From Mallotus nudiflorus (lineage: Eukaryota > Streptophyta > Magnoliopsida > Malpighiales > Euphorbiaceae): a stretch of 64,000 bases of DNA. How positions within the stretch are numbered: position 1 is the first letter of the stretch; every line of letters begins with the position of its first letter. The position numbers were made by a program, and so were the translations under genes. Positions 47,593-59,576 of this stretch are shown piece by piece. The stretch covers positions 1,364,001-1,428,000 of the forward strand of contig CANTUR010000538.1 in assembly GCA_947683625.1 (NCBI GenBank), read 5' to 3'. The notes beneath the pieces are model-generated. The model was not told the origin of the DNA. It saw nothing but the letters and a program-made list of their open reading frames with translations, and did no database searches.

Positions 47593-50500
47593 GTGTGATT
47601 TTAAAGTGTTAAATAAAATATATATACGTTCATGCATTTAAATTAAAATTAAGGTTTATTTAATTAAATTATATTACATAGTTTTAATATTAATTAATTA
47701 AGTGTGTATATATGTATATATGTATATATGTGTATATATATCATTAAAATATGTGTATGGTGCATATTTATTGTGTGTATTATATTATATATTAAAATAA
47801 TATAAAGTTAGATATATATATATATACATATATACATATAATATTCATAATTAAAAATAAATTTCAATATAATTACAGAATTGCCATTATCACTTTCTTC
47901 CTTCCTCCTGATCACCTTCCCCATTTCCGTCGCCTGCAGGTCCGACTGACTATCATCGGTGTACCTCCCGGACGTCCACCCTCTTCCTCCAACAGCTCCG
48001 CCAATCTCTTCCACCCTCTCCGGTGCCGATGAACGGTGTTAAACCCGAGAAACCCAAAATCGATCCTAACTCCGATCAACGTGTTTTCGACCACCGTTTT
48101 GAGCCCCACCGGTCTCTATCTCTTCCTTCAGCTCCAGTGAGTTCATTTCCAAGCTTTGTTTCACTTGAAATGGTCTAGATTTCTCTAGGTTTCGATTTTT
48201 CATTTTCGGCCTACTATGGTTTTTGATTTTTTTGAGGTTCGGTTTGGTTGATTCAAGAAAACTTCCTTCACAAAAATTGATACTTGTAGCTTAATCTAGA
48301 TTTTTGAATTTTCATAGAATTTTTGGGAATTATTTTAATTTTTGTGAATTTTTTATTATTTTATTACTATTTTCTAATTTTCGAAAATTAATTAAATAAA
48401 TTATGAAATTGTGTTTTATGGTGTTTATAGGTGATAAAATGAATTTTAGAAATTTATTTGAAATTTTTGTGATTTTTATATGATTATTTTAAATTTATTT
48501 AGTTTATGTAATTTTTGAAAAATTAGGTTATTTATGTGTTTTATTGAAATTAATTGGTTAATTGAGTATATTTATTGATATTATTGAATTATATGTTGAG
48601 AAATTTAATTTTTGAGTAATTATACTATTTTTGGTGAATTTTTGAATAATTATAGTGAATTTATATAACTAGGGGTATTTTGATAATTTGACACTAAATT
48701 GGCTCAAAATATAATTAAATTGGTTTTAATAGTTATTTAAGGTATAAAAATGATTTCTACAAATTATTTAGTATTTTTAACTAATTAAAACTATTTTTCG
48801 TAAATTATTTTCAAATTATATATAATATACGATTTTTTTAAATAAATGAGTTTTTATCGATTTTTAATATGTTTTAGGGTTATTTAAGTAATTTGGATTT
48901 ATAAAATGTATTTTGAATATTAAAGGGCATTTTTGGTATTTTTATGTGTTTTATATTATTTCGTGAATTGTGAACCTCGATCGGTAGAATTGTAGTTTCG
49001 AAGTCCGACCGAGGGATTGTGTTTTATGTTTATTCGAAGTGTGTTTCTTTACAGGACCGGCTCTACTCTTTGAGTAAAGAGATGTCCGTTTTACAGGGGA
49101 GGTTCTGTCGAATTTTCGATAGAATTCTCATAAAACGTGATATCCGGTCGAATTCTTATTCCAATTCTGTGTCTAATATTCTTAGAGTGAGTCTCTAGAA
49201 TGTCGATAGACTTATTTTGATTCATGTTGTCATTTGTTTGTTTAGTTGCACCAAGATCGAGGCCTAGTGGACCAAGCCCATTAGATTCGTCTCGTGGAGC
49301 GCAATAACTGTGAGTTGTTATTTTATATATACGTGTTCTAGGATGCATGTTTTTAGAAATGTATGATTTATTTTAGTAAATTATGCATAAATGATTTAAT
49401 TATTGCTTAGATTATTTTTAGTATCTAATTGGTATATTATTGGTATATTTTAAATTATATGCATGTTTTATAAATGATTTATACTTAAAATATTTTTAAG
49501 TATATTGATGGTTTATTTCTAGTTTATTTTATAGTTAAACTGAATTTTATTGACGTATATATACTGCAAATATACTTGGTTTATTTTTGGTATATTTCTA
49601 GTATATATATGGTTTATGTTGCTATTTTATGTAATATCATGCATCATTTAAGTTATGAATGTATGTTTTATATAATAATGAAGGATATCAATAAAACGTG
49701 CTACCTAATGGGCAGCACTAGGACCGAGTACGTACCAGTACGACGATAGCATTTAGGCTATATTACTAACCTATTTGTGGATTATGATCGGATTGATTTA
49801 TTTGATATGTGGTGTGATTTGAGAGTGTGATTGTTGGAGCTCGGTTGACCAGGGGTCTCAGGGTCAATCACATTGACAGTCAGACTGTTGGAGCTCAGTT
49901 GACCAAATGTCTCGGGGCCAGTCTACTGTCCAAATGGAACAAGTGTATATATTTGGAATAAGTGAGCCTTTATGGCTAGAGTGTTGTTTAACACTGTTTT
50001 GAGGTTGCGTTCATTTAGGGTTATATTTGATCCTTCATAATCGGATGTTATTTTTAGTAAATATACAAAATGGTTTTATTGCATCTATGTGATTTGGCCT
50101 GTATATATTTATTATATATACTATCGACTGTGTGCATTGTCATTTAGTTATGCATGTATATATATTATAACAATTCACTCAGTGAGGTCTGACTCCCCTC
50201 CGTTGACTATTTTTCAGGAGAGTCTACGTCTTCAGACCTTAGTAGCAGACCCATACACCAGATTTCTTCCGCCCCGACTTCACTATGTAATCTGCTTACT
50301 TGATGTTATTTTATAATCTAGACACTGCAGTAGTTGTAGTCTGTTATGAGATTTATGTACTATGTTGTATGAGATATGTATTTTAAAGATTTGAACTGAG
50401 ATATGTATTAAAAGGTTATATATATATATGAGATGGATTTGTGTTATTAAATCTGTCGATGGATTATTATTTTATTATTTATGAGTTTTATTTCCGCTGT

Positions 50501-50630
50501 GAAATATTTTATTTATGTTGTTATTTATTATTGCATGCTTTTATTATTTTTAAGGCTTGCTACAGGTTCTGGATTCGAAAGAATTCCCATTCCCTAGCGC
50601 CAGTCATGGCCCCTGTTTTGGGTCGTGACA
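47593..50630 (+). repeat. Solo LTR copy 3, right part
   Basis: Collinear with copies 1 and 2 from the GC-rich block (47880-48130) to the end. No gene is called: the open frames 47808-48109, 49091-49348, 50089-50316 and 50441-50752 change frame between copies. Confidence 0.85.
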
Positions 50631-51551
50631 CCAGCGCCTTCGATCGGACAAATTTCTTAAGTGTGTGTGTGTGTTTCCACTTGCTTCCCCCTCAAAATAG
50701 GATGTGGAGGCACCTATTTATAGTGAAAAATGTGAGGAAGAGGGGGCTATAAGTGTGGTCATGCACGCATCCCTATGATGGAGTGTGTGGCGACGTGAAG
50801 TGTGCATGACCATACGCGTGGTTACATGCACTTTTGCTTTTAAAGTGCTCCATTCAGGGCTTACACATAATATTTTGAGGTGGGCCCTATGGTTTTTAGG
50901 CCTTTTGAACATGTTTCTAAAGTCCATTTTTTCAAATTTGGCCTCAATTTTAGCATGTGACACCTAAAGGTGTTTATGCGCACTTCTAAGCGATATGCAC
51001 TAATCCTTGGGTTGTTTTAGACTATTTCAGGACTACTCCTGGAGATTTTGGAGCCTTCCAAACATGTTTCTGAAGTCTATTTTGTCTGGTTCAGCTTTGA
51101 TTTTTGAGTGCAATACCTAGTGTGTTTATAGCTTTACGCGTACTTTTAAGCAACACGCGCTGATCCTCGGGTTGTGTTGGACCATTATGAGACTACTTTT
51201 AGAGGTTTTGGAGCCTTCCAAATGTGTTTCCAAAGTCTGTTTTGGCAAAATTAATTTTTATTTTTTGACAAAGCTAGCACTCAGTCTAACGAAATGAATG
51301 TTTGCCTAATAAGTTGAGTGTTTCGAGAAAGGAGTTCTCAAAATATGCTTCTCATTATTCTGATAATTTGTATTTTATAAGGTTGGAGCATAACTTAATG
51401 GCTCAAAGATCGATTTTGCACACTTGTGGGGTTAATTAGGTTTTTAAAGTTGCACACTTCAGAGGTGTTATGAATGAGCAAACTCGAGCCATCTCAGAGG
51501 TTTGTTTCATCATTGGACCTTTTTGGGAACAATTAAATTTAAGGTATAACG
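50631..51551 (-). repeat. 3' LTR of element B', outer part
   Basis: Continues the LTR interrupted at 40415 and ends with GGTATAACG, the decayed complement of TGTCATACC. It contains an extra LTR-internal tandem unit (next entry). Confidence 0.8.
50931..51250 (-). repeat. Two tandem units of about 160 bp in the B' LTR
   Basis: The stretch with CGCACTTCTAAGCGATATGC and GGAGATTTTGGAGCCTTCC recurs 160 bp later as CGTACTTTTAAGCAACACGC and AGAGGTTTTGGAGCCTTCC. Element B LTRs show one full unit and a partial one. Confidence 0.75.
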
Positions 51552-52487
51552 GTTGCCCCCTGCTTCTCGTGTGTTGCATAGCCATCTAGTGCTACTATTA
51601 ATACACGTGAAGCAAATGTAAAGATGCAAAAAATCATTTTCTAAAGAGAGAGGTACTTACCTGAGTGTTGTGTTATCATGATTCGACCATTGGGATACTG
51701 CCACTATAACCTTTTCAGGTGTCAAGCGAATAGACAAATGCTACCACTATAACCTCATCAGGTGTTAGGCGAACAAAATCATGTCACTATAACCTCATTA
51801 AGTGTTAGGCAAACAGAATGTTATGATCATTGTGACTGATGTAATGTGTCCTTCTCTTTTAGTGTTGGTCGGTGATGATATGGTGATGTCACAATGATGA
51901 TATAGTGATGATACAGGAATGATGCAGTGATGATGTAGTAATGATACAGTGATTATGTAGTAATGATGATGTCATTACTTATTGTGTTACAGATGTTATT
52001 TTGATTATTTCGAACAAGGTATCCTTTTGATAATTCTTCCATGATTTTTCTTTTTTTGGGAGGTGTTGAGCTTTTAAATGGGATGAGGCCACGTACGGTG
52101 TCTTTAGATAAATGTAGTCCTTAACAGTGTACTTTCATGTGAGTTCGATGCATGTCTTATGCTCAAATAGAGGTTTAGGACCAAATAAATGAGTGTGCAA
52201 TGTGTTGGAGTGCATGTAAAAACCATACAGGTACACGTGGAGGAGAGAAGTGCATATGGCAGCGTATGGGGAGTGCGTGGTCATGCGTTGAGAGCATGAT
52301 CACGAACCTAGTGCATGGCCACATGCCTTCCCCTCTCCATGTTTCTTTAAACACACATTCTAGAGGTCTGGGGAGGCTTCTTTCAAACTTCTTTAAGTGT
52401 TTTCAAACTTCTCTTGACCCTTTTCGTGTTTCATGTGCTTTTTGCTCTATTTTTACTTTTATATTTTTATTTTTTTTTGTGTATAAG
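51552..52487 (+). other. Spacer of B' with polypurine tract and two small arrays
   Basis: The polypurine tract (reverse strand) lies at 51552-51566. At 51698-51815 about three units with CCACTATAACCTCATCAGGTGTTAGGCGAAC are the reverse of array 2 of B. At 51872-51975 a GATGAT(A/G)(T/C)AGT(A/G)ATGATACAGTG-type array occurs. The part from 52200 is probably the leader of the PMD gene. Confidence 0.65.
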
Positions 52488-55112
52488 ATGGAGTTTCCTA
52501 ACATTCTAGAGGGTTTGGAGGATATCTTCTTAGATGAGGAGGGTAACTTTACAGAGGCTACTAGACCAGGGACTTCCACTGTGGGGACTAGTATTGATAG
52601 TCTATTTGGCACTCAGGGTCCTCAACAATCTAGGCTTTCTCAAGGAGACCCAATCCCTATGATTTATAGTTTGGAGACTCATGCTTGGGCTCATCATTAT
52701 CACCAAGTAGGTCCTCCTTTATCCTTTGTCTTTTATTTAGTTGTCTTGGCTACCTTGTTGTTCATTAGCTTTTGCTGTATTTATTATTCTTTCAACTGAG
52801 GTTGGCAAAGCTGTAGTTTTGTAGCTCTTACTGTAACTGTCTGTATAGCTTTATTATGAATGCCAATAGTTAATAAGTCTTGCTTTATTTTCTTGTGATT
52901 ATTTAATAGTGCTTACCATGATGCTTTTCTTTTCAACTTTCGTTATTATTCATGTTAAATAACAGAAAGAAGAAGATGCATTAGTATTTATTAATTGTGC
53001 GAATGTTTAATAGCGTACCTATTATTTTTAGCCTTGTAGGTCCATTAATGTGCTACCTGGTAGCTTCAACAATGTTAGTATGTAATATCAGGGTCTTCCA
53101 CTATGTATAAAGCAGATGGTTGCATGGACGGTTTTTTATGGGATTATCACTACACTTTTTTATGGCTCATATGCATCGAGTCAGATTACTATGTATGCAT
53201 TGATTAAGTGATGGATGGACATAACACACACTTTTCACTTACCCGTTAGGGAGATGACCATCACTCCTTTGGACTTTGCTAGTATTACGGGCTTTAGCTT
53301 TTCTAGAGAGCCCATTCCCTTTAATGAGGACGGATGTTCTTTTACGGTAGTGAGGAGGCGCCTTACTACAGAGTTTCTTTAGATGCCTACCCCTATGAAT
53401 TCTAGTTGTCCGTACCTTACTCGTTACATCGAGTTTGTCTCCACCATACAAACGATGTAAAATGTTAATCTTATTTTGGAAAAGCAGTTGACTCATTGCT
53501 TCTTATTTTATTTGTTGAGTGTTGTCATTTTCCTGAACCCTTCGGGTACGAGTAATCTATAATTACTACCTGTTTTGAGGGATTTGGATAGCTTGTCGAG
53601 GTATTGCTGGGGGACTGCCACTTTTCCCCATATGTACTCGGGCTTTGATGCAATATGTCGATGTGGCTCGAGGATCTATGAATGCTTGTTCATGCTAGAT
53701 GTAAGTAGGAGTTCTTGTGTCTATTCTTTTTACTCTTTGTCTTCAGTTTATTATTTCTAACTTCTTAGTTCTGACAGATCTAGGCTTATAAGTTTGGGGT
53801 TCTCCCTCGTCCGACCATCGAGCATTTCCTGGAGGATGGCTTTCTTTATTATTCTTGTTGGATCAAGAGGACTAATGATTTGATTGAGGATTGTGCAATG
53901 GCTCATGACTACATGTGCAAGTTGTCCCCTAATCAGGTACGTCTAGCTCCTGCTGTTCTGGTTCTTTCTTTTTCAGAGTTTTTTATTCAATCTTGCCTTT
54001 TGAGCAAATCTTCCTTCACTAGTCGGTGGCGAGGTCACATTAGATGGTAGAGATAATGACTTCATGGCAGCTGACAATCTAACCTTATTGGCAGAGTTTG
54101 GTATTTGGGCGAGTAAGTCCATCATTGGTGGGATGGTCCATTTATGAGGAGAGTCCCTATTCCTCCCCCTGGTTACATGTTATGGGGCAATGAGCTAAGT
54201 GGTGACAAGCTTGCTACTGCCATGATGGGATACTCCTCTGAGAGTCTCTTAGAGGGTGTGGGCTTGCCTTATACTGATATATTAATCCCTCAGCTGATTG
54301 CCATTATGGCCAGTGGCACTTTTCCTCCACCTCTACCTCCTCATGTAGATGCATCTCATGGGCCATCACGTGGATCATTAAGAGTTGCTTCCTCTGATCC
54401 AGTAGGAATTTATTCATATTTTATGTGAACATGTAACGAACTTTATTAGTAATAAACTGTAATTAACACGAGTTATGAGAGCTTATCTATAGTGGCGAGG
54501 ATCTCGTCAAAAGAGATATGGGTTCTATTTTAAGGAGAATGAAGGCACATTCTATATTAAGGTGACTACCTATGCTAACAGTATGGCTTATAGTAGTACT
54601 ATTCTTAGGGACTTGACAGTTCAACCATCCTTGTCTTTGCTTGGGCAGACATCTTTGGTAGAGTAGTGCATTTTCATCTGCCTTACCCTGGCTTTCCTCA
54701 GTCGAGTGTTGCTCCTCCTGACGCTACTCATGTTCGTATTTTATTTCACTTATTTTGCCTTTTCTTCATTTGTTTGGTGAGTGGGGATTGACTTATTTGC
54801 TCGCTCTTTATAGATTCCTATCTCCTCTTATCAATACTAGTATACCATTGTAAGGAGTGCACAGTAGCGATTTTGGATTTTACAACTACTCAGAGGGTAT
54901 GCTTTCTTTATTTTACCTATTTATTTTATGCACATATTTTATGTATATGTGTATGATATATAGTATGTCATACAGGTTGAACACCATCACGCGAGCCGTA
55001 AATGGAAGCGGGAGTGTGCAGCTTATCATGATTGTATTAGTGAGCTAGAGTTATAGCTATCATCCTTTGTAATGAACGATGATGAGCCCGGATCAGATGA
55101 GGGAGATGCTTA
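52488..55112 (+). pseudogene. PMD gene carried antisense in element B', multi-exon, broken
   Basis: Exon 1, 52488-52706: starts MEFPNILEGLEDIF and ends at CACCAA/GTAGGT. Exon 2, about 53037-53460, matches the PMD core of B (EPIPF, RRRL, SGCPYL) but needs three frames. Exon 3, about 53565-53700: LDSLSRYCWGTATFPHMYSG and FDAICRCGSR, the signature PMD helix pair, ending at the perfect donor GTAAGT (53701). Exon 4, 53778-53936: AYKFGVLPRPTIEHFLEDG (one stop), ending at GTACGT. Exon 5, about 54020-54405: PIPPPGYMLWGNELSGDKL. A last exon near 55000-55112 reads HHHASRKWKRECAAYHDCIS. Direction is opposite to pol. Function as transposon cargo is unknown. Confidence 0.75.
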
Positions 55113-55869
55113 ATTAGGATTGGTACATGCTTCTGATGGCAACCATAGTTGATGTAGTTATTTTAGGAGCTAGGTGTAGGACTTTTAGTCTGTGGTTTGC
55201 TTTATTGTATCATTTTCTCAAGGTTATGGACTCTAGGTATTGTATTTGGGCATTTGTCTTGCATGTGTTATATGATACTTGTATGATGATGATTGTATAT
55301 GCTTCTTGTTATGTATCATTAATGATGTTTACTATTGCTCTTGCTTACCTCTTTTTATTTTTCCCTTTTTTGCCTAAGGTGTCTCCTTTTGGAGTTTTTC
55401 ACACTTAGCTGGATTTTTTTTCCTTTTTTGGCTAGGGCATCTCCTCTCAGAGCTTTTCATACCTAGCTGGGCTTTTTTTTTAGGCTTTGACGATGGTGAC
55501 TAATCTAAAAGAGAGAGTTAAGAACTGTGGTCATGTAATGAAATAAAATGCAAAGCATGTTTGATGCAGTTCATGATGATGAAATGTGTTGCATTTTTCA
55601 AAGAAATTTTGCATAAATTAGCAATCATTCTCATTTTGCTGAAATCATTTAAGAAAGCATGGGTGCATTCATACAAATTTTGAACTCGAGGTTACCCCTA
55701 TCCTTAACTAATCTTCTTAAGTTTTCTAGTTAAGTATTTTCTCTCTTCCCCTAACTTTTTCCTAGGTTGCCCATGCAGGGTTTTCAACTTAGCGAGAGGT
55801 CCCTAACTTTTTCCAAAGCTATCATTTTTATGTTTTTAACTCAATGGGATTTTTTTTTGTGCCTTAGAT
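55113..55869 (-). other. Post-pol spacer of element B'
   Basis: No gene seen; the open frame 55127-55408 is AT-rich chance reading. Reverse copies of the 27376-27545 repeats of B occur at 55730-55850, and of the AAAAAGAGA text at 55378-55470. Confidence 0.5.
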
Positions 55870-57030
55870 GTAGTACTTTTTCAAGCGGTCTATATTAACA
55901 GGTTCGAAGAATTCATTGCCTTTAGAATCCATTAGCTTGATTGCCTTTTTGATAAGACATGTTTGACCAAGTATGGGCCTTCCCAATTCATTTTGAATTT
56001 CCCTCTCAGGTCTATAACATTCTACCTTATTTGCTCTAACACCTAGTCCCCTGCATTCATACTCTTATGTTTTAATTTCTTATTAAAGGTTTTGGCTAGT
56101 CGAGCCTAATACAACTATGTGTAGTATAGAGCCTTAAGCCTTTGATAATCCAAAAGGGTGAGATTATCGTGTCTCTATTGAGCCCATTGTACTTCTGGTA
56201 ATTAAGATTCGATTGCTACCTGAAGAGACTTGATTTTTATTTCAATTGGAAGCACTGCCTCTGATCCGTATACTAGTGAGAAAGGAGTTGCTCCAGTTAA
56301 AATCCTAATTATTGTTTGGTACCCCCATAAGGCGTATGGCAATTTATCTACCTAATCTCTATAAGTTTAATTCATTTTTGACAAAATCTTCTTGATGTTC
56401 TTATTTACAGCTTCAATGGCCCCGTTTGCTTATGGTCGATAAGGAGAAGATTTATGATGTTCCACCTTATAACTCCTTAGCAGCTCTCTAACTTCCCCTT
56501 GGAACTGGACATTGTTGTCAGAGATTATATAATGGGGGATCCCATAATGACAAAATAAATTTCTTTTAATGAATTCAACCACTTTCTTGGCTCTTATCCT
56601 TGTGAATGATTATGTTTTAACCCACTTTGTAAAGTAATCCACTGCCACTAAAATGAACCTATGTCCGTTCGAGATTATTGGGTGGACCCACTTATGTCTA
56701 GTCCCCATGTTGGGAAGGGCCATAGAGAAGAGATGTAGTGTAATTCTATCAGGGGAGGGTGGCTAACATTCCCGTGTATCTGACACTTATGGTATTTCTT
56801 TACAAATTTGATACAGTCCTCCATCATCATTATCCAAAAGAACCATTGTCTGATTAGTTTCTTAGCTAGGATTGCTCCATTCATGTGCGGACCATAAATA
56901 CCCTCGTGTACTTCTTCTATTGCTCTTTTAGCCTCAGTTTCATCTAGACATCGGATTTCTAAACCGTTTGAGGTTCTTCTATATAGCACATGCTAGTGCG
57001 ATGTGAATTTTGATGTTAATCATTAAATGA
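55870..57030 (-). pseudogene. Integrase of element B', broken
   Basis: The open piece 56989-56675 (minus) holds the zinc domain and start of the core: AIEEVHEGIYGPHMNGAIL, CIKFVKKYHKCQIHG and WGLDISGS. The rest of the core is read in several frames to about 55870, with a GIPHYIISDNN-like block near 56530-56510 (Asp kept, unlike in B). It corresponds to 26330-27372 of B. Confidence 0.7.
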
Positions 57031-57199
57031 TTGCTTTATCTCCTTTATCTGCTTAATCAGGATTTAGCTCATTCCCTTAGATATCTCTAGATGTTATAGA
57101 ACTAGGGTTTTTCAGTTGCTTCTATCCTTGTTATTTTGTAGTTCTTATAATAAGGTTGTCCCTATCTGAGTAGGATTAAAGGCTTCATAGGCATTTTGG

Positions 57200-57990
57200 A
57201 TGGTCCTTCCCACACTAATGCTAAAAAAGCAAGTGCATCTACCATTTAATTTTGATTCCTAGGGAGATAAATGAATCTGCATTTTTGAAAGGACATGGTA
57301 AGTAGCCTCAGGTGGTCTAGGTAAGGCCTTAAGTGTTGCTCTTTCAATTCCCACTCTTTCATGGCATGATTGATTACTAGCATAGAATCTCTGAAGATTT
57401 TGACTTTTGTAACATCTAAGGATATTAGTGCTTCTATTTTAAGTGTGCATGTCTCGTATTCTGCTTCATTATTTATGACTTTGAATTTGAGCTTTTTGGC
57501 CATTGGTACGACTTCACCTTTTAGGGATTGTAATATGATACTGACTCATGCACAGAACTGATTAACTGCTCCATCAAAGTACATGCGCCATCCTTGGATT
57601 TTGATGGCTAAACTAAGGTCATCTAAGAAGTCCAGTTGGATTTCTTTTGATTCTAAATTGGGCTTGAGAGCTAGAAATTTAGCCATTACTCTTCTTTTCA
57701 CTGCCTTCTTAGTTAGATACTGCACATCACATTCTGTTAATTGCACGAGCCACTTGGCAAGTTTTCCCACTAGAGAGGGAGCTTCGTAGAGCTACTTCAT
57801 TGGGTCCATTTTAAACACAACCTGAATTCTATAGGACTAAAAGTAATGTCTGAGTTTCTTTATTTCCCGTACCATTGCCAGGCATATCTATTTGACTTGG
57901 TTATACTTCTCCTCATACGATAACATCTTCTTGCTTAAGTAGTAGACTGTGTGTTCTGCCTTTGTTTCTCCCTCTTAGGCTAATATTACA
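57200..57990 (-). pseudogene. Dual RNase H of element B', broken
   Basis: Retroviral-type RNase H remnants lie at 57990-57780. The connector is open at 57770-57546 (KLAKWLVQLTECDVQYLTKKA). The archaeal-like domain reads GWRMYFDGAVNQF, then, open at 57503-57246, NNEAEYETCTLKIEALISL and IFRDSMLVINHAMKEWELK. The Asp in FRDS is kept, unlike in B. Confidence 0.75.
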
Positions 57991-57999
57991 CCAACTGCA

Positions 58000-58930
58000 T
58001 TTCCTTTGATGGCCAGATACAGGGTTAAAGGTATCCTTAGTTTAAGTGGTCTTAGAACTAATGGTTTGGCTAGGTAGTTCTTGATCTTGTTGAATGCTAG
58101 TTGACACTATTCATTCCATTCAACTGGCTTATCTTTTCTAAGTAACTTGAAGATTGGTTCACACACCACTATCAACTTGGCGATGAATCTTCTGATGAAT
58201 TGTAGCTTCTCTAGAAACCCTCTTATTTCTTTCTTTATTCTTGACACTAGCATCTCTCTAACTAGTTTTACTTTGTCCAGATCCATTTCTGTCCCATTCT
58301 GACTGACAACATACCCCAGTATCTTTCCTGAAGTGACCTCGAATATGAATTTCTTTGGATTAAGCCTGAGACTGTACTTTTTGACTCTTTTTAAGGAATT
58401 TTTAAAGTCTAACTGGTGTTCTTCCCTATTTTTTAACTTGACCATCATGCCATCGATGTACACCTCTACCTCTTTATGTATCATGTCATGGAACATTACG
58501 GTTGCCATTCTCTAGTAAGTTACTATTCTTTAGTCCAAAAGGCATTACTTTATAGCAAAAAGTACCTTATTCCATTATGAAAGTTGTCTTTGCTTTGTTG
58601 ATAATGACCATTAGGATCTGATTGTACCCAAAGAATCCATCCATAAAGGAGTACATCACACATGTGGTGATGCTATCAATCAGTATACCTATGTGAGGTA
58701 GTGATAAATCATCTTTTAGGCAGGCCTTATTCAGATCTCTATAGTGGTCTTGGATTCTTACCCTTCTGTCTTTCTTTTGTACTGAGACCATATTTGCTAA
58801 CCATTCCAGATAGTCCACTACCTCTAGGAATTTTTCCTTGATATGTTTCTTGATGTCTTCTTTCACTAGTTGGGCATATTCTAGTTTGAGTCTTCTTATT
58901 TTCTGTTTTACCAGCTTTCACCCATCTTTG
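58000..58930 (-). pseudogene. Reverse transcriptase of element B', broken
   Basis: Open pieces 58866-58567 (EKFLEVVDYLEWLANMV, DLNKACLKDDLSLPHI, MDGFFGYNQI) and 58508-58107 (MATVMFHDMIHKEVEV, GYVVSQNGTEMDL, GFLEKLQFIRRFIAKLI). The catalytic box reads YIDG instead of YIDD, so the polymerase site is lost. The same site in B is intact. Confidence 0.8.
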
Positions 58931-59075
58931 GTAGGAATGAAGTGTTGAGCAATGTCTCTATCAATACCAGGCATATCATTATATATCCAAGCAAATACTT
59001 TTGAATATTTTATTAATAATTTTTCAATGTCTCTCCTCTCTTCAAGGGTAACATCTTTTGAAATATGCAGAATTC

Positions 59076-59576
59076 TTAATTCAGATTCCATGCCAATGTT
59101 AAATGATTCAATGCATATGGAATGAATGTCAATATGCTAATGTTTTTATCAATGCAATGCTCACTACCATCAAGAAAGACATCAAACAAGTAAGCAAAAT
59201 CTGACTTCATTTCATTAACTTTGGAGTTCATTACATCATCAGTTTTAAACAAAGAAAAAGTATAGAGATCATCATCAGCAATGTCTTCAAACAGGATATC
59301 ATCGATGCTTGATTCGAGGATGGCAACAGCTTGAGCATAATCGATAGTTTTACTTCCAGATTCTAGCTTTGGATTTCTCATCAGCTCATTGATGTCAATC
59401 TCAGTGACCGTGTCTAGCGAGTGCTTTCCTTTGAGGGTGTCATTGAAGATCTCAAACCCTAATTTCACGATTCCGTTACTTACCCACTTCTTAGCTTGTC
59501 CTTGGTAGACTTGAGTTGAGCTTTTAGCCATAAAAAAGATTGGCTTTTTTAGCCCCAGTATCCTCTTCAAGATCAT
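59076..59576 (-). pseudogene. Protease-RT spacer protein segment of element B'
   Basis: A 166-codon open piece. From FMAKSSTQVYQGQAKKW to DVMNSKVNEM it follows 23797-24123 of B residue by residue with about one in four changed. It then reads on for 40 residues (FAYLFDVFLDGSEHCID) that B has lost to a stop. No known fold. Confidence 0.6.

Larger units (their letters stand above)
40416..50630 (+). mobile_element. Solo LTR, long LTR family copy 3, split by a pararetrovirus
   Basis: Begins TGTAATATCCTG at 40416 and ends GGTCGTGACA at 50630. Flanking pentamers CTAGC and CCAGC differ at one base. The two LTR parts, 40416-40637 and 47593-50630 (3260 bp together), are collinear with copies 2 and 4; the 6955 bp between are viral. 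About 25 bp of LTR are missing at the junction. With no internal region it is a solo LTR sitting in the 3' LTR of B'. Confidence 0.9.

Noticed and set aside
55127..55408. 93-codon hydrophobic open frame that looks like a membrane protein
   Set aside because: Spacer of B' between the PMD gene and integrase; the matching region of B has no such frame.
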